From positions 124,001 to 188,000 of the forward strand of contig NZ_JACIFO010000002.1 of assembly GCF_014197445.1 (NCBI RefSeq): a stretch of 64,000 nt of DNA, given 5' to 3'. Position numbers and translations under genes: made by a program. The stretch comes from Mesonia hippocampi. GTDB taxonomy: Bacteria > Bacteroidota > Bacteroidia > Flavobacteriales > Flavobacteriaceae. Of the stretch, positions 24,562 through 33,801 are shown in pieces; the first letter of the stretch is position 1, and each line of letters opens with the position of its first letter. The notes below the pieces were generated by a model. It was not told where the DNA came from. It saw only the letters and a list, made by a program, of their open reading frames with translations, and made no database searches.

Positions 24562-26133
24562 TTAAGCGGATATTTTATTACTAAAAAACGCACTGTAACT
24601 AACAGGGTTTTCAATAATTCCTTTTTCTGAAATTAATTTAATTGTGATGTTTTTTTCTTTTGCTCTAATGGAGAATTCGTCTAAAATTTCGATAATATCG
24701 TAATCTAATGCTTTGGTTTTTGTAACATTAAATTCTAAAAACGAATTATTAGGCAGGTTATGTAACTCTCTAGAGATTGCGCCTTTATTTAAAAAGGTAA
24801 CCTCCTCGGCCAATGTCATTTTATATTTACCATCGTTTACTTCGTAGCCTTCTTTATGAAGGAAATGAGAATTTCTATAGCTATTTAATAAAATAATAAC
24901 CACCCCAACGGCGAGCCCTAAACCTATTCCTGTTAGTAAATCTGTAAAAACAATTCCTAACACCGTAATTAAAAAAGGTAGAAATTGACCTTTCCCTAGG
25001 CTATACATTTGTTTAAACAAACTTGGCTTTGCCAGTTTATATCCCACAATAAGTAATATTGCGGCTAAAACGGCTAACGGAATCAAGTTTAATAATACAG
25101 GAATAGTAATAATGGAAAGTAAAATAAAAAGTCCATGTAAAATTGCTGACATTTTTGTTTTTCCTCCCGATTGCATATTGGCCGAACTCCTTACAATTAC
25201 TTGCGTAATTGGCAAGCCTCCTATAAGACCCGAAATAATATTTCCTGCTCCCTGTGCAAATAATTCTCTATTGGTAGGTGTAACGCGTTTTTCTGGATCA
25301 AGTTTATCGGTAGCTTCTACACAAAGTAAAGTTTCTAAACTTGCAACAATGGCAATGGTAATTCCAACTACCCAAACTTGAGGATTGGTAATCACAGCAA
25401 AATTAGGAAGTGTAAACTGCCCCAAAAAGCCCGATATACTATCTGGTACAGGTACTTGCACCAAACTACTTGCAGGAATGGCTAAAGCTCCGTGTGCCGA
25501 AAATGTAACTTGATAAAAAATACCTACCGCTACGGCTACCAAAGGCCCTGGAATAATGGTAAATAGTTTACTCTTTTTCACCAATATTTTCTCCCACAAT
25601 AACAATATAGCTAGTGAGACAACTGTAACCAGTATGGCTCCCGGAGTAATATAACTAGCAAAATTACCCATAACGGCTAGCAGGTCTGTGCTAGCTACTT
25701 CTTGGGTTAATGCATCTGCATCAACTCCCAGTGCAAAAGGCAACTGCTTTAAAAAAATAATAATCCCTATCCCAGCAAGCATTCCTTTAATTACCGATGA
25801 AGGAAAATAATACCCAATAACTCCTGCTTTTAAAACGCCTAAAATTATTTGAAAAACCCCACCGATAACAACAGCTACCAGAAAATTCTCAAAGCTTCCA
25901 AGGGTGGCAATAGCGCCTAAAACGATTACAGCAAGTCCTGCTGCGGGTCCGCTTACGCCAAGTTGCGAACCGCTAATTGCACCAACAACAACACCGCCTA
26001 CTATTCCTGCTATTAAACCAGAAAACAAAGGCGCTCCACTTGCTAAGGCTATTCCTAAACACAGCGGAAGTGCAACAAAAAACACTACCAAACTCGCTGG
26101 CAGGTCTTTATTTAAATATTTAAACATACTCAA
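24562..26133 (-). CDS. SulP family anion transporter, probable bicarbonate type
   Basis: A 523-residue SulP protein. The N-terminal KYLNKDLPASLVVFFVALPLCLGIALASGAP motif region opens a 12-14 segment membrane core, with conserved GLIGGLPITQVIVRSSANMQSGG in the middle. A C-terminal STAS-like tail (about residues 430-515) follows. SulP proteins move sulfate, bicarbonate or chloride. The adjoining carbonic anhydrase favours bicarbonate, as in BicA-like systems. No cysteine- or sulfate-assimilation gene is next to it. Met1 and Met3 are both possible starts. Confidence 0.88.
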   Translation of the reverse strand: MSMFKYLNKDLPASLVVFFVALPLCLGIALASGAPLFSGLIAGIVGGVVVGAISGSQLGVSGPAAGLAVIVLGAIATLGSFENFLVAVVIGGVFQIILGVLKAGVIGYYFPSSVIKGMLAGIGIIIFLKQLPFALGVDADALTQEVASTDLLAVMGNFASYITPGAILVTVVSLAILLLWEKILVKKSKLFTIIPGPLVAVAVGIFYQVTFSAHGALAIPASSLVQVPVPDSISGFLGQFTLPNFAVITNPQVWVVGITIAIVASLETLLCVEATDKLDPEKRVTPTNRELFAQGAGNIISGLIGGLPITQVIVRSSANMQSGGKTKMSAILHGLFILLSIITIPVLLNLIPLAVLAAILLIVGYKLAKPSLFKQMYSLGKGQFLPFLITVLGIVFTDLLTGIGLGLAVGVVIILLNSYRNSHFLHKEGYEVNDGKYKMTLAEEVTFLNKGAISRELHNLPNNSFLEFNVTKTKALDYDIIEILDEFSIRAKEKNITIKLISEKGIIENPVSYSAFFSNKISA

Positions 26134-26313
26134 TATAAGTTTTGGAAATAACTACAACGCAGTTACTTCTTATTAAAAAAATAATTAATAACACTTGTTA
26201 GTTATGATAAAGAATAAGCATACAAAGCCTAAGCATGTCCTTACAAAAAGTTGCTTCTAAAGGAAACTTAGCTAAGCCTAGAGTTACTAATTCTTTTACC
26301 TGTAGCTAACAAG

Positions 26314-26652
26314 TTAGCTTATGTGCGTATGAAATTCGGGAGGTGGCGACAACAAATCGAAATATATTTGTTGTGCATGAAGTAAGTAAATAAAGTTATT
26401 GGATGCTTTTTCGATGCCTAAATAAAAAGAGGCATTGGTGTTTTGAAAAAAGTTTTTATCTAAATGATCTAAACCTACTTTTTTCTCTGAAGAGTTAGAA
26501 GAGTTCTCCTCTTCTTCGGCAAGGTTAAACACATACGAAATATCTGCTTCTTCATCTATAATTGTCACCAAAGTTGGCAATATAATAAATGAAGTAAAAA
26601 CAAAAAATAAGACGTAGGCAATATTAGCTTTCACAAAAAAGTATTTTGGCAA
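26314..26652 (-). CDS. Small membrane-anchored protein, unknown function
   Basis: A 112-residue protein with one hydrophobic segment (about residues 9-31), an acidic Ser/Asn-rich patch (EEEENSSNSSEKK) and a C-terminal stretch rich in Tyr, Phe and Leu ending PPPEFHTHIS. It lies 43 bp after batE and about 180 bp before the sulP gene, all on the minus strand, so it may end the Bat transcript or stand alone. No domain was recognised. Its stop codon lies within a 7-bp inverted repeat (AGCTAAC / GTTAGCT). Confidence 0.5.
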   Translation of the reverse strand: MPKYFFVKANIAYVLFFVFTSFIILPTLVTIIDEEADISYVFNLAEEEENSSNSSEKKVGLDHLDKNFFQNTNASFYLGIEKASNNFIYLLHAQQIYFDLLSPPPEFHTHIS

Positions 26653-26695
26653 AAATAAAAAAATTGAGTTTTTACGATGTTAAGACTCTGCTAAT

Positions 26696-27457
26696 TTACA
26701 ATTGCTTAACGGCTTTTTCTGTAATCCAACCTTCACGGCCATCGGCCAAAGCTATTTTTACAAAAGTATTGAAGCTATCTAAAACTTCAACCTTTGTTCC
26801 TGCATGAAGTAAAAACGCATTACTGCTCGAGTTATTAGGCTCAGACTTCACACTAACTTCTTCTTCAAAAACAATAGCATAGGTATTGGCTTGGAGGTAT
26901 TGCTGTTGCTGAAAAGCTACCACCGATGTTAAAACACCCAAAAAGAAGCTTAACATACTAAAACTAAAAAATAAGCGCTTTTTAAACGAACTTCCTGTAA
27001 AGAAATAAACCCCTATACATAGGCTTCCTAATAGCATAAACAAAATACTTAACCACGCCCAAGTAGTGGTATCAAAAATACTTGATAGCTTATCATATAT
27101 CCTTGTTAAACCTGTTTTGGGTTGCTCCTCGATAGCATCAAGCGCCATGTTTTTAGCAAAACTTAAATTGTTATGTATATCTTTATCATTAGGCGATAAT
27201 TGCAAGGCTTTCTCGTAATAATAAATACTTTCTGCTACCTGATTTAATTTATAATATGCATTTGCCAGGTTATAATATAAAGCAGCAGAGGTTTGCCCCT
27301 GTTCTAAAAGCTGATTATACGTTGCAATAGCTTTATCGTAGGCTTCATCAGCATAAGCTTGTGTGGCCTGATTAAACAAATTTTTAGGAGAAGTATCCTG
27401 AGCTTTACCACTGAAACTCACTCCTAAAAACAACAGGATATAGAGTATTGTTTTCAT
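26696..27457 (-). CDS. batE: BatE-like TPR and SH3 domain protein
   Basis: A 253-residue protein with a signal peptide (ending GKAQ), two to three TPR motifs (about residues 25-105) and two membrane segments (about residues 133-180). A C-terminal bacterial SH3 domain (about residues 190-253: VSVKSEPNNSSSNAFLLHAGTKVEVLD...) ends the protein. This architecture is that of BatE, the last Bat protein of the Bacteroidota aerotolerance locus. It begins 1 bp after the batD stop, so it is translationally linked. Confidence 0.88.
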   Translation of the reverse strand: MKTILYILLFLGVSFSGKAQDTSPKNLFNQATQAYADEAYDKAIATYNQLLEQGQTSAALYYNLANAYYKLNQVAESIYYYEKALQLSPNDKDIHNNLSFAKNMALDAIEEQPKTGLTRIYDKLSSIFDTTTWAWLSILFMLLGSLCIGVYFFTGSSFKKRLFFSFSMLSFFLGVLTSVVAFQQQQYLQANTYAIVFEEEVSVKSEPNNSSSNAFLLHAGTKVEVLDSFNTFVKIALADGREGWITEKAVKQL

Positions 27458-27458
27458 T

Positions 27459-29231
27459 TTAAATTTCTTTATCGAGTTTTGTGATTACTTGAACTGCTGC
27501 ACTATAATCTTCCTGTATTGCAGTGCTAGATGTGGGTGCATATCGTGCAAATTCGCAACTTTTAAGCAACTTAATAAACTGCTGAATAGTTATTGTATCC
27601 ACGCCTTTTTCTTCCAGCAAACCTTCTATTTTCTCTTTGCTCATTTCTGCTGTAGATAGGCTTAGTTTGGCTTTTAAATAATTATGTAATGCTTTTTCTA
27701 AAGCGATATAAAACGCCTGCGAATCTCCTAAATTCTTTTTTGCAGCAGATAAATATTTTTTTGCCAACTTATCGGCTTTTTTAGAAGCATTTACAGATTC
27801 TGGTGTTTTTACAGCCGCTTTTTTACGAAGCATAAATAAGATTGGAATACTCCCTAAGGAAAGAAGCATAAGCCCCCAATACGTATAACTTCCTAAAAAT
27901 GCCTCTTCTTTTTTATCAGATAAATTCCCATCTAATTTAATATATTTAAATTGCTTCCCAGCAGATACTACAGGTTGTTTTTGTACAGAAGTGTTATTTT
28001 CTTCCCCAGTGTATTGTGGTGTACTGCTCGCTAACGGGCCATTTTCTACGGTGATAAGAATTTCTTTTGAAGTTAATGTTTTGTACGTTTTAGAGTTTAC
28101 ATCAAAATACGAAAAAGAAATAGGCTGAATAGGGTATTTCCCTTTTTGCTGAGGTACAATGGTATAAGCATTGGTAATATTACCATACATTCCTCGCTCG
28201 TTTGTATTAACATTTTCGAGGTGTTCGGGTTCATAAACCTCTAGCGAGGCAGGTGTTTTTAACCTTGGTATTTCAAAGAGTTTAAAGTTCCCCTTTCCCG
28301 AAACCCTTACTTTTGCTTGTAGCGACTCTGTAGCATCTAAACTTGTTCTAGAAGCAGTTACACTAAAGTCAAAACTCCCGACTGCTCCCGTAAAATTGGC
28401 AGGCTTATCCTTTTCTGGTAAAGGTTGTACATCTATGGTACGCTCGGAAGCTGCAACGGTTTTGTCTATGGTTTCATATAGTCGTCTCCCAAAAATATCT
28501 CGCCTATTTGAAGGCACACCAACCCCAAGCGATATTGCCAATGGCTCTATTTTTAGTTTCCCCGTTTTTTGTGGATATAGTACCGATTTTTGCAGCACCA
28601 CTTTTCTATATGGCTCTCCATTATAAGTGCTGTTTATAAAATTTAAACTTTTTATGTTTATTTCTTGACTCCAAAAATCTGCAAATTTAGGAGAGTCTAT
28701 AATGTTGTAATTCGATATTTCTACCTTTGGACTTACATAGAGTACATATTCTACCAGAATACCTTCGTTTAAGTAAGGTTTTGTTTTAGACACTTTGGCT
28801 ATTAGGTGGATATCTGTATCGGATAAAATTTCTTGATTATCCCCATCGGTAGGTGTGCTTACGGCAGCTGTAACGTTTATAGGTATTGGTGTTGTTTTAT
28901 ATAACTCTCCCTTAATCTCTACTGTAGCTTGCCCTATGGTAAAGTTTCCTCTTGCATTAGGTTTTAAGTAGTAGGTATATGTTTTTTCGAAGCTACGTTT
29001 TCCGTTTACCCAGCTATTTCTGATAGATTGACTAGGTCCTGCTACTACCGAAAAGCCTCTAAAGTCTGGCGGATTAAAATTATCGCCATTTTCGGTCATC
29101 GTAAAATCTATACGTAAACGTTCGTTAATCCCTAATTTTTCACGATTTGTTTTGGCTGTAAATCCTACCTCTTGGGCAAACGTAAAGCTTGCCAGTAGTA
29201 AAAAAAGTATACTTAGCAATTTTGTTTTCAT
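27459..29231 (-). CDS. batD: BatD family protein
   Basis: A 590-residue protein with a signal peptide ending TFAQ. Repeated beta-sandwich segments of the BatD/oxygen-tolerance type fill about residues 22-400. One membrane helix lies near residue 445-465 (WGLMLLSLGSIPILFML), followed by a cytoplasmic helical tail. BatD is a periplasmic partner of the VWA proteins BatA and BatB. The start abuts the batC stop with no gap. Confidence 0.92.
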   Translation of the reverse strand: MKTKLLSILFLLLASFTFAQEVGFTAKTNREKLGINERLRIDFTMTENGDNFNPPDFRGFSVVAGPSQSIRNSWVNGKRSFEKTYTYYLKPNARGNFTIGQATVEIKGELYKTTPIPINVTAAVSTPTDGDNQEILSDTDIHLIAKVSKTKPYLNEGILVEYVLYVSPKVEISNYNIIDSPKFADFWSQEINIKSLNFINSTYNGEPYRKVVLQKSVLYPQKTGKLKIEPLAISLGVGVPSNRRDIFGRRLYETIDKTVAASERTIDVQPLPEKDKPANFTGAVGSFDFSVTASRTSLDATESLQAKVRVSGKGNFKLFEIPRLKTPASLEVYEPEHLENVNTNERGMYGNITNAYTIVPQQKGKYPIQPISFSYFDVNSKTYKTLTSKEILITVENGPLASSTPQYTGEENNTSVQKQPVVSAGKQFKYIKLDGNLSDKKEEAFLGSYTYWGLMLLSLGSIPILFMLRKKAAVKTPESVNASKKADKLAKKYLSAAKKNLGDSQAFYIALEKALHNYLKAKLSLSTAEMSKEKIEGLLEEKGVDTITIQQFIKLLKSCEFARYAPTSSTAIQEDYSAAVQVITKLDKEI

Positions 29232-30128
29232 TTACCAATCTTTATCTGTAGTTCGTTTTTGTCCTTTACTTTCTCGTTTTGCATTTATTTTCTCTTGCAC
29301 TTTGCGTTCTTGGTTTTCCATCGCTTCTAGCAAGTTTTTAATTTGCTGTTCAGACATTTGCCCTTGTATGGGTTGTGGCTGCTTGTTTTGAGAAGCTTCG
29401 TCTTGTTCAGGTTTATTTTTTTCCTCGTTCTCATCGCCTTCTTTTTGCTGATTTTCTTTGTTATCAGCATCATCATTCTGTTTTTTATCTTCTTTATCCT
29501 GATTTTCGTTTTTATCCTGTTGATCTTTATTTTTATCGGCATCTTTTTTATCGCCACCTTCTTTATTATCCTTCTTATCTTGATTATCTTGTTGGTCTTG
29601 ATTTTGATCTTTATTCTTATCGTCTTTGTCGTCTTTCTTATCCTCGTTCTTATCTTTATTTTCTTCTTGTTCCTGCTTTAGTTTTTCTCTAGCCAAAGCA
29701 TAGTTATACCGTGTTTCATCGTCGGTAGGGTTATTTCTTAAAGCTTCTTTATAGGCTTCTACTGCTTGTTCGTACTGCTTTTGTTTCATAAATGTGTTTC
29801 CTAAGTTATGAAACGCACGATGTTTTGCAGCTTTATTTTGGGTTACTTTTGTGCTTCCGTGCAAACGTTGCCCGGCTTCCTTATTTTTTTCTTTTGTATA
29901 GTAAAGGTTACCCAAGTTGTATACTATATCTGGGTTATTCGGGTCTTTAGAAATTGCTTCTCTATACTTAGCTTCGGCTTGTTCAAAATTACCTTCTGCT
30001 AGGGCTTGCTGAGCTTCGGCAGCTAAACGCTGAGCTTCTTTTTGTTGCTGATTAGGTTTGGTTTGCGCATTTGCAAGATTCCCCGTACAAATTCCTAATA
30101 ATATTATGATTATAAAGTTAAGCTTCAT
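29232..30128 (-). CDS. batC: BatC-like TPR protein with long charged low-complexity region
   Basis: A 298-residue protein read from 30128, a start that gives a good signal peptide (ending NANAQ-like ANAQ). An alternative ATG lies five codons upstream, and either start overlaps the end of batB. TPR repeats occupy about residues 25-150. They are followed by about 100 residues almost entirely of Lys, Asp, Glu, Asn and Gln, and then a short C-terminal helix (MSEQQIKNLLEAMENQE...) ending DKDW. This is the standard BatC layout. The repeat-rich DNA (about 29400-29690) is a likely site of length variation. Confidence 0.88.
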   Translation of the reverse strand: MKLNFIIIILLGICTGNLANAQTKPNQQQKEAQRLAAEAQQALAEGNFEQAEAKYREAISKDPNNPDIVYNLGNLYYTKEKNKEAGQRLHGSTKVTQNKAAKHRAFHNLGNTFMKQKQYEQAVEAYKEALRNNPTDDETRYNYALAREKLKQEQEENKDKNEDKKDDKDDKNKDQNQDQQDNQDKKDNKEGGDKKDADKNKDQQDKNENQDKEDKKQNDDADNKENQQKEGDENEEKNKPEQDEASQNKQPQPIQGQMSEQQIKNLLEAMENQERKVQEKINAKRESKGQKRTTDKDW

Positions 30129-31167
30129 CTTCTTTCTTTTCATTAAACAAATTCAGCTTTGTAATCCACGCTGTTTTTCTATCAAGTGTAAGTACTTCTA
30201 GGAGTAAAAAGAAAATTCCTATTGCTAAAAACCATTGAAATTGGTCTTTATAATCGGCATATTTTTTAGTCTCCGATTCAGACTTTTCTATCGTTGCTAG
30301 GAATTTTTTTAGTTCCTCTGTTACTTGTTTTGTATTGGTTCCGTCAAGATAAATTCCGTTTGTTTCTTGGGCTATTTTTTTTAGGGTATTTTCGTCTAAA
30401 CGTGTAATTACGGTTTCTCCGCTTCGATCTTTTTTATAGGTTCGGGTTACGCCTCTTTCTTTAATAGGAATTGGCCCTCCTTTTTTTGTACCTACTCCGA
30501 TGGTTACAATTTTTATTCCTTTTTTGGCGGCATCTTCTGCATAAGCTTCTATATCGCCTTCGTGGTCCTCTCCGTCACTAATTAAAATAAGTACTCTGTT
30601 GGTTTGAGAATCATCATTATAATAGGTTTCTGCTAGCTGAATTGCCTCGTAAATGGCTGTTCCTTGGCTTGATAGCATATCGGTATTTAAACTTTGCAGA
30701 AACAACCTTGCCGAGCTATAATCTGTAGTAATAGGTAGCTGCGGGAAGGCACTTCCGGCATAAGCAACAATACCTATGCGGTCGCTAACCAGTTGATTGA
30801 TAATTTGATTAACCAATTGTTTAGATTTTTCTAATCGGTTAGGGGCTATATCTTCGGCAAGCATACTTTTAGAAACATCCATAGCAAAAACAACGTCTAC
30901 TCCTTCACGTTTCATGGTCTCCATACGTTCTCCCATCTTTGGATTTACCAAAGCAATGGTTAAAAATCCTAAAGCAAGGCATAACCAAGCTAATTTCAAA
31001 AAAGCTTTAAACGATGATTTATTAGGGCTTAATTTTTTAAGTAGTTCTGCCGAAGCAAACTTTTTTTGTGTTTTTTTACGCCATAAAACCAATAGCAGAT
31101 AAACCAAGATTACCAAAGGTAAACTTAGTAGAAACCAAAAATATATTTTTTCTTCTAATACAAACAT
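30118..31167 (-). CDS. batB: BatB VWA-domain protein
   Basis: A 349-residue membrane protein with two N-terminal hydrophobic segments (about residues 8-28 and 58-76). A von Willebrand A domain follows with an intact MIDAS motif DVSKS (about residue 96). A C-terminal membrane segment lies near residue 310-325. The architecture is that of BatB in Bacteroidota. It begins directly after batA with no gap and overlaps batC by about 11 bp. Confidence 0.93.
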   Translation of the reverse strand: MFVLEEKIYFWFLLSLPLVILVYLLLVLWRKKTQKKFASAELLKKLSPNKSSFKAFLKLAWLCLALGFLTIALVNPKMGERMETMKREGVDVVFAMDVSKSMLAEDIAPNRLEKSKQLVNQIINQLVSDRIGIVAYAGSAFPQLPITTDYSSARLFLQSLNTDMLSSQGTAIYEAIQLAETYYNDDSQTNRVLILISDGEDHEGDIEAYAEDAAKKGIKIVTIGVGTKKGGPIPIKERGVTRTYKKDRSGETVITRLDENTLKKIAQETNGIYLDGTNTKQVTEELKKFLATIEKSESETKKYADYKDQFQWFLAIGIFFLLLEVLTLDRKTAWITKLNLFNEKKEDEA

Positions 31168-32178
31168 TTATACAAAACTTCTAAAAATTGTATTTCTTAA
31201 TAAAACTTCTAGTATTAACAACAACAAAGCAAGAATAACAAGAGGCCTATACTTTTCATCGTAATTATAATATTTAAACTCTTCGATGTCGGTTTTTTCC
31301 AATTTGTTAATTTCGTCGTATATTTTCTGAAGCCCATCGTTATCGGTAGCCCTAAAATATTTTCCTTTAGTTACGCTTGCAATTTGCTGAAGTAATTTCT
31401 CGTCTATTTCTGTTTTTACTCTCGCATAACGAAATTTACCATTTGGATAAACAGCTACAGGAGTTAACGCATAACCATTTGTTCCTATACCTATGGTGTA
31501 AACTTTTATGTTGTATTCTACTGCCAATTCTGCGGCAATTTTAGGGTCTATAACTCCAGAGTTATTTACCCCATCGGTTAGCAAGATAATTACTTTGCTT
31601 TTTGCCTTACTATCTTTTAATCGGTTTACAGAAGATGCCAGCCCCATTCCTATAGCAGTACCTCCCTCTAAGATTTCAGAATACTTAATGTCTGCCAATG
31701 CGCTTTGTACAATGGTTTTATCGCTTGTAATGGGTGTTTTTGTATAGCTTTCGCCAGAATATACCACCAGACCTATCCTATCGTTAGGTCTTCCTTTTAT
31801 AAAATCGGAAGCTACTTCTTTTAATGAACTTAAACGATCTGGTTTTAAATCTCTTGCCAGCATACTTGCCGATACATCTATTGCCATAACAATATCTATC
31901 CCTTGCATATTTTTTGTACGTGTAGAAACATCTACTGTACGAGGTCTTGCCATAGCGATGATAAGCAATGATAGGGCAATAAGTTTTAACAAGAATAATA
32001 GCGGCTGTAATTTAGGTAACACCCCTTGAGCTGTACGAAAACCTTTGGTGCTAGAGATATAAACCGCTGCCCGTTGTTTTTTACGTTTAAAAAAGTACCA
32101 CAAAATAAGTAATGGTAAAAGTAAAAATAACCAAAACCATTGTGGGTGCTCGAAAGTAAAATTACTAAAATTAAACAT
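31168..32178 (-). CDS. batA: BatA VWA-domain protein
   Basis: A 336-residue membrane protein with N-terminal hydrophobic segments (about residues 12-28 and 58-75). A VWA domain has the MIDAS motif DVSAS (about residue 97) and the downstream TDG (LLTDGVNNSG). A C-terminal membrane helix lies near residue 310-328. Together with BatB it should form the inner-membrane metal-dependent adhesion module of the Bat complex. The start codon overlaps the previous gene's stop as TAATG. Confidence 0.93.
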   Translation of the reverse strand: MFNFSNFTFEHPQWFWLFLLLPLLILWYFFKRKKQRAAVYISSTKGFRTAQGVLPKLQPLLFLLKLIALSLLIIAMARPRTVDVSTRTKNMQGIDIVMAIDVSASMLARDLKPDRLSSLKEVASDFIKGRPNDRIGLVVYSGESYTKTPITSDKTIVQSALADIKYSEILEGGTAIGMGLASSVNRLKDSKAKSKVIILLTDGVNNSGVIDPKIAAELAVEYNIKVYTIGIGTNGYALTPVAVYPNGKFRYARVKTEIDEKLLQQIASVTKGKYFRATDNDGLQKIYDEINKLEKTDIEEFKYYNYDEKYRPLVILALLLLILEVLLRNTIFRSFV

Positions 32179-33800
32179 TAATTATCATTTTTAAAATCTA
32201 CAGAATTTACTATTCTGCTAGCTATCTCATCGGCAGCTTCATCATTATCGTTATAAATTACAATTACTTGCTCAAAACCGCCTTTCTCCCCAAAGTTTAA
32301 AATTTGGTAAGCTTTTTTTATCGTTTTTTTAGTTAGCGGATTCAATATATTAAATGAGCCTGTAATACGTATTCCTTCTATACCGCTATTGGTGGTAAAA
32401 TTTTCATCTTTTACCATAATATTTTCTGCCCCTTGTTGCTCCATAAAGGCATAAACCCCATCTACGGTTTTAGAAAGGTCTATTTCTAATTGCTCAGCAC
32501 TACTAATGGTGTTGACCATTACATATAAATTGTGCTGAATTTCGCCGGAAGAGAAACTCTCTATACTTGTACTGGCATTTTGTTTAATAACTTCTTGTGC
32601 ATCCTCCATGCCTTGCCGTATCAACACTTCTGGCGTTGTTAGAGAAACTCCTGGAAAACCATAAGTACTGCTTATCCAATTGGTTTGTAAAAGCTCTTTG
32701 GTGGAAGTTCCTAAAAATTTTTGTTTTACAAAATTAACTCCGCTAACGCCTAAATAGGTTAACAAGCCAAGAACTACAACGGCAATAACGCTTATTGTAA
32801 TGATGAGTTTACGGCGTTTTTTTCGTTTTTGTTGCAATGCCTCTTGGTAAACCAAATCCTGCGCTAATTCTTCTGGGGTTGGTGGCGGAATTGCATCACG
32901 CAAAGCTTCAATATGCTTTTCTGTACGGCTACGGTCTTCTTTTGCTGTTATTCTATCCGAAAAAACAGCCGCAAATTTTGCCAAATCGGCACGTTTAAGA
33001 ATGGCTTCTAATTCTGCCAACACCTCATCGGTAATAAGCAATTTATTTTGTTCTTTTTGTGCTTTTAAACTTGTTATCAACTCGTTTGTTGTGCTTTCTA
33101 AAGCGCTATCGTCTATCTTCTCATCTATGTAGCGTTTTACCGCTTCTGTTAATACAGAATAGTAGGTTTTAATGTCGCCTTTTTCAAGCGTGTTATTAGC
33201 ATCTAACTGGCTCAAAGCTTTTATTGCGTACTCGTAAGGAGGGAGTTTGCGTTTTTTTTCTTCTATAATTTTCTTTCTTTTTAATAAGAAAAGAACAAGT
33301 GCCGCAAGTATTCCCAGGCCTAACAATACCCATAAAATCCACCAAGGAAAACTTGATGGCGGATTTATTGCTACCGATGTTTTTATAGGAAACATTTCCT
33401 GCTTGGTTGTATCTACTTTTACGCTATTTACCAATACTTGTATAGAATCGGTTTGGAATTTCTGATTTCCAATGATTACTTTTTGTGGCGGAATTGTATA
33501 TTTTCCAGAATCAAACTGTGTAAGTTTATATGGTTTCTGTATTTTATATGTTCTCCCTGAAAAAGTTGTATCGGGTTTAAGCGATGTTACCATTTCTAAG
33601 GGTAAAAATGTTTGCGATTCGGGGAAAACAACAACTTTACTGGTATCTGCTTCGGCAGTTAACCAATAGGTAATTTGCTCTCCTATTTTAAAGGCTGTAG
33701 AATCTACCCCTGCGTTTACTTGTTGTGCTTTTCCTGTAAAAGATACGAGTAAAAACACCAAGCCTATCAATACGGTATGTAAATGCGTAATCTTTTTCAT
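32178..33800 (-). CDS. Two-helix membrane protein of the Bat locus, BatD-like N-terminal domain
   Basis: A 540-residue protein. The start at 33800 gives a signal peptide ending GKAQ and lies 1 bp after the DUF58 gene; the longer frame would overlap that gene. A periplasmic beta-rich domain (about residues 25-145, resembling a short BatD domain) is followed by one membrane helix (about residues 152-173) and a cytoplasmic helical segment (to about residue 325). A second membrane helix (about residues 332-352) precedes a C-terminal periplasmic domain. It occupies the place where DUF4381-type proteins occur in MoxR loci. The function of this part of the complex is not established. Confidence 0.75.
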   Translation of the reverse strand: MKKITHLHTVLIGLVFLLVSFTGKAQQVNAGVDSTAFKIGEQITYWLTAEADTSKVVVFPESQTFLPLEMVTSLKPDTTFSGRTYKIQKPYKLTQFDSGKYTIPPQKVIIGNQKFQTDSIQVLVNSVKVDTTKQEMFPIKTSVAINPPSSFPWWILWVLLGLGILAALVLFLLKRKKIIEEKKRKLPPYEYAIKALSQLDANNTLEKGDIKTYYSVLTEAVKRYIDEKIDDSALESTTNELITSLKAQKEQNKLLITDEVLAELEAILKRADLAKFAAVFSDRITAKEDRSRTEKHIEALRDAIPPPTPEELAQDLVYQEALQQKRKKRRKLIITISVIAVVVLGLLTYLGVSGVNFVKQKFLGTSTKELLQTNWISSTYGFPGVSLTTPEVLIRQGMEDAQEVIKQNASTSIESFSSGEIQHNLYVMVNTISSAEQLEIDLSKTVDGVYAFMEQQGAENIMVKDENFTTNSGIEGIRITGSFNILNPLTKKTIKKAYQILNFGEKGGFEQVIVIYNDNDEAADEIASRIVNSVDFKNDN

Positions 33801-33801
33801 C

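Noticed and set aside
26134-26313. Possible riboswitch or leader peptide before the sulP gene
   Set aside because: Only a 12-codon ORF and short palindromes (CTTAGCTAAG and AGCTAAC/GTTAGCT) are seen; no terminator and no known riboswitch core.
29343-29692. Open frames of 105-112 codons on the plus strand opposite batC
   Set aside because: They are mirror images of the Lys/Asp/Glu/Asn-rich tract of batC, giving artificial Phe/Leu/Ile/Tyr-rich products with no start signals.
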